A DNA stretch of 64,000 nucleotides from Platerodrilus igneus (lineage: Eukaryota > Arthropoda > Insecta > Coleoptera > Lycidae), in contig JARFIW010001082.1 in NCBI GenBank assembly GCA_036346225.1, positions 6,014,001 to 6,078,000 of the forward strand, written 5' to 3'. The notes beneath the pieces are model-generated. The model ran no database searches, was not told where the DNA came from, and saw only the letters and a program-made list of their open reading frames with translations. Both the position numbers and the translations under genes were made by a program. Shown here piece after piece: positions 58,655 to 64,000 of the stretch (position 1 is its first letter; each line of letters begins with the position of its first letter).

Positions 58655-59623
58655 TATACCTTCAAACAATAGCTTCGAAATTCTTTTCTCAATGTGACAT
58701 TTTCGCGATTGAATTTATGAATGAAACGATTTAATAAAATTTCTCATTTATATACAAAAATTATCCATTTTCTAGAATGTAGTAGTATTTATGTGATTCC
58801 ATTCCAAATAATACAAGCTTATCTGACGTAATTTTCTGGAAATTTGTCATTAGCTTTCAAATTGTGGCGTTTTATTACCTCGTTATTGAGTTCCACCTAT
58901 TAGTGGAGTGCGTTGCTCGTCTTTGTTTAACACCCAAGATTATTGTGGCGTTGCATACTAATCCAGTAATTGCTAAAGTTAATAAATAATCTTTATCAAT
59001 GTTTGTTACATTTTTATGCGTTTTTTTATTGTTCCGGCCGCATCGTATAATAAACGTTTATTTATTAATGAGTTCAACGAAGTTGAAGTATTTCTTCTCA
59101 ATTCCTCTCGAATTTTCAAGAACATGTTTTATTTAAATTGAATTTATGTAATACACAGAGTAATTAAAGGCTTTAATGGCTTTATAATGCAAATTAGTTG
59201 CATTTTTAAAAAAATACTTGCTTCTATGGCGAAACGTGTTTCAATACCCAAAATTAAGACACAAAATTATTTATTTTTATCCACGGAAAGTGCATTAACA
59301 AACAGCTTTTGTATTTATCTTAAAATTATCGATTTGCATTCGCATTTAATGCATTTTAAGGTATCTCTTAACGATTAATTATTTTACTATGCTGCTTACA
59401 TTATTTGCTATGTATTTACAATCCGCTTATATCATACAGAGTGATTATGTATACAGGCGCCATTGCATTTTTTGTTTGGTATTTTGATGAATAAAAGTAC
59501 GCTTGTATTTTACAAGGCGTAACCAGGAATATTAGGAAAATTTGTATTTTTTCCAGATTTTATTATATTGGACTTATTTGTAGAATTTGGGTTTCAATGA
59601 CCTCTCGTGACTCCTTATCACGT

Positions 59624-59661
<38 letters not shown>
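58655..59661 (+). repeat. Unnamed ~1-kb repeat T, copy 2, ending in hairpin and (TA)n
   Basis: Diverged direct copy of 36650-37734 with the same block order. At the 3' end the stem CGTGA/TCACG is kept while the loop differs (CTCCTTA against CCCCTTA), then CAATATA and (TA)n (59625-59661). No coding capacity. Confidence 0.75.
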
Positions 59662-59664
<3 letters not shown>

Positions 59665-61465
59665 TTAAGGGTGGCGACCGGAAACTGTATATCCTAGAAC
59701 TGGGGGAAAAAATTCTTATACCAATTCTGCCCTAAAAAATACTTAAAATTGTTTCTAAATTCGTGGTTTTCTGCTAGGCGGTGAACTCTATTATTTACAA
59801 AATACAATTACCTTCTTTACAAAATATTCTCTAATTAAGGTTGATAAGACATATGAACATTGAATCAAGTGATGTTAAACAGGTCGGAGATTATTCAAAG
59901 GCCATCCAGCTTAGGCCTAATCCAGTTAGCTTTGTAAATGACACCGATGTTTTATTATTGTTTACTTTTAAGTTGTTGTTATTTGCGGAAACCCGGATAA
60001 ACTCGACTTACTACTGTAACGAAATCCGAATAATCACAATACGTCTGTGTAAATAACATTCCAACCTCGTTTCAAATTTTCAGAAATATTTTATATACCT
60101 GTGTCAAATGCGCAATTGCTGTTTGAACAACATAGCGAATGCAGATTTTGTGTTTTTCTTCACAAGCGATGTAAACCACAATAGAAATTTGAAAACATGC
60201 AGTTACTAGATCAAATACGGCGGTCGAAATAGAGTTTTCAATTAGCACATAATGGAATCCATTTAACTACCTCTTAACTGATGACCTCTTGCAGACAGGA
60301 AACCCTTTGAAGGCATGCCGCAACATTTCACGATCTTATTCCATTGAAGTAGATATTAACATAATTGCCAAGTGACCCTAATGAGTAACCTACAACGCAC
60401 GTTGTGCGAAATATATAATTCTCCTCGAACGTATTTCATACTTCGTCTTAAAGGTGGGATATAATATTTTATTGAAGTAACAACTTCAACCGCTCAATAG
60501 TGGTCCGATATGTGCAATGCAAAAACACGTATTTTTAAGTATGTTATTATAATCTGTTTTAATACAGGTTTCTATCTTACGGTTTCCAGGGCTTTCTGGC
60601 TCGAATAAGCTTGAAACTTTTACAAATGTCATTCTTTTGAACATCGTTCTATCTACACCCCATTTTCTAAGTTTGATTTCTTTTTTAGGTTTCAGGTGTA
60701 TTACAAGTTTAACCAAATTTATGTGCTGGAATTTATATTTACGTAACTGAAATATAAGTTATCAATATGAGAAGATAAATATATATAGAGATTATGAAAA
60801 ATATATTAGTAACATGCCAAATTGAAACAATACATACGTCAACAAATACTATAAAAAAAATTTTCTTTCTTATTTCGTCATCATTATTATTAAGATATTA
60901 ATTTAGAAAATGCTTCGTTTAGTTACTGATGCTTATGCTAATTTTAAAAAAATGAATTCTTAGTAGGTTATTAGTTTGGTCTGTACAAAAATGTAGAATT
61001 GTTACTTGAACGCTAAAATGTGTGCATGAAATATATGCTATGCGCATATTTTAAACACTTATATAGAGAAACATAAATCGTACTAGTCACATACTTCTAG
61101 CGGTAAAGTGGAAAAATCTTCATATTCAGGAATGTAACATGTGAATTCAATTTCACACATATTTTCGTTTTGTTCTGCATCTTAGTCTCACTTTTTGAAA
61201 TTTATTTGCATCAAGAGCGACATTTCTAACATTATCCAACAAACCTACTTAAAACCACAATTTAGTTCTCCTTGATATTTTCATCGATACCTGACATTGG
61301 ACCTGGTTTTATCGCTGTCGTACCGATGCAGAAAAATTCGAGGTAATTACTTTTGATTATTATTATGTTTAGCGTGATTCTACGTCGTCTTAAATTTTTA
61401 TACTATATTTAGAACTTAAAAACGTAAAAAATGCTTTTGTAGCTAGTTTTCAGTAAATTAGAGGT
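59662..61465. other. No gene seen
   Basis: AT-rich; open frames at 59841-60056 and 60486-60716 have no motifs. Confidence 0.45.
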
Positions 61466-61870
61466 CGTCCTTACTTGTACTGTCTGTACTGCTTCTTAGG
61501 GGAGGTTGCTGAACGGCTTTCTATCTTTCACTATACGCACGGTGGCGCTTGCCAGATTTGGAGGATGAATTTACGTCGCTACTTACTTTTTCATTGGTAT
61601 CTTCAACTCGAAATAGATGGTTAACATCCGACGGTAGGGGTTGCTTTGACATCCGTAGCTACTTACTTGTAACCGCAGATATTGCTTGAAGTAGGGTGCT
61701 TCTCCAATCTTTGGACAAAACAGGTATAAAGTAGTATTAACCCACTTTCGCCTTGCTTTCTCAGTACCTGATTCTGCATATGGCTTTTTGTTTTTGTTTC
61801 CTAAGTACTAGCTGTGACACCGATCACTTATGTTTTTGCTATTTTTATTACAGAAATTGGACGTAGTTAT
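61466..61870 (+). repeat. Unnamed dispersed repeat R, copy 2
   Basis: Direct, diverged copy of 22802-23340: GTCCTTACTTGTACT, GGTATAAAGTAGTATTAACC, CGCCTTGC, AGTACCTGATTCTGCAT, ACCGATCACT and GCTATTTTTATTACAGAAA. Confidence 0.65.

Positions 61871-64000
<2,130 letters not shown>

Overview
This is a piece of a large, AT-rich eukaryotic genome, almost certainly an arthropod and most likely an insect. The evidence is the repeat content: a Ty3/Gypsy element, an RTE-like LINE, an I/Jockey-type LINE end, a Penelope-like fragment, several Tc1/mariner-superfamily relics and a tRNA-derived SINE. The LINE and the DD41D-spaced mariner-like relic resemble families I remember from cockroaches, termites and orthopteroids, so a polyneopteran is my best guess, but it is only a guess. 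I found no intact host protein-coding gene, real tRNA, rRNA or CRISPR array. Nearly everything recognisable is a mobile element in some state of decay.

Layout. 0-3 kb: three copies of a tRNA-headed SINE. 4.2-5.0 kb: a decayed transposase with an 82-residue D-E spacing. 6.0-6.85 kb: an internally deleted mariner with both ends. 10.2-11.15 kb: a retroelement-leader-like stretch followed by palindromic elements. 12.5-13.1 kb: relic of an uncharacterised repeated ORF family. 13.7-14.95 kb: a long fold-back element with a SINE inserted in one arm. 17.2-17.9 kb: a fold-back element with 9-bp target duplications. 18.2-21.6 kb: an almost full-length RTE-like LINE, followed to 22.6 kb by a composite of LINE 3' ends. 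26.1-36.1 kb: a young, structurally complete Ty3/Gypsy element on the minus strand, inserted into a Penelope-like element whose GIY-YIG domain it splits. 36.6-37.7 and 58.7-59.7 kb: two copies of an unnamed ~1-kb repeat ending in a small hairpin and (TA)n. 42.1-42.9 kb: a hAT-like element built of TATCGATA motifs. 44.2-45.8 kb: a second LINE fragment. 50.7-53.1 kb: a mariner-like element with terminal repeats and TA target sites, interrupted by a second copy of the LINE composite with its own 11-bp duplication. 62.2-63.5 kb: a ~1.25-kb (TTA)n array directly abutting the 3' end of an I-like LINE.

The elements do not form a pathway; they form a layered history. Four nestings can be read from target-site duplications or from a split reading frame: Gypsy into Penelope-like, LINE composite into mariner-like, SINE into fold-back, and probably SINE into SINE. 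The two Gypsy LTRs are nearly identical, and about half of their differences are one-base homopolymer indels, so some broken reading frames here may be sequencing errors rather than true decay. One stretch near 58.1 kb looks like a core promoter plus a non-coding first exon and is the best candidate for a host transcription unit.
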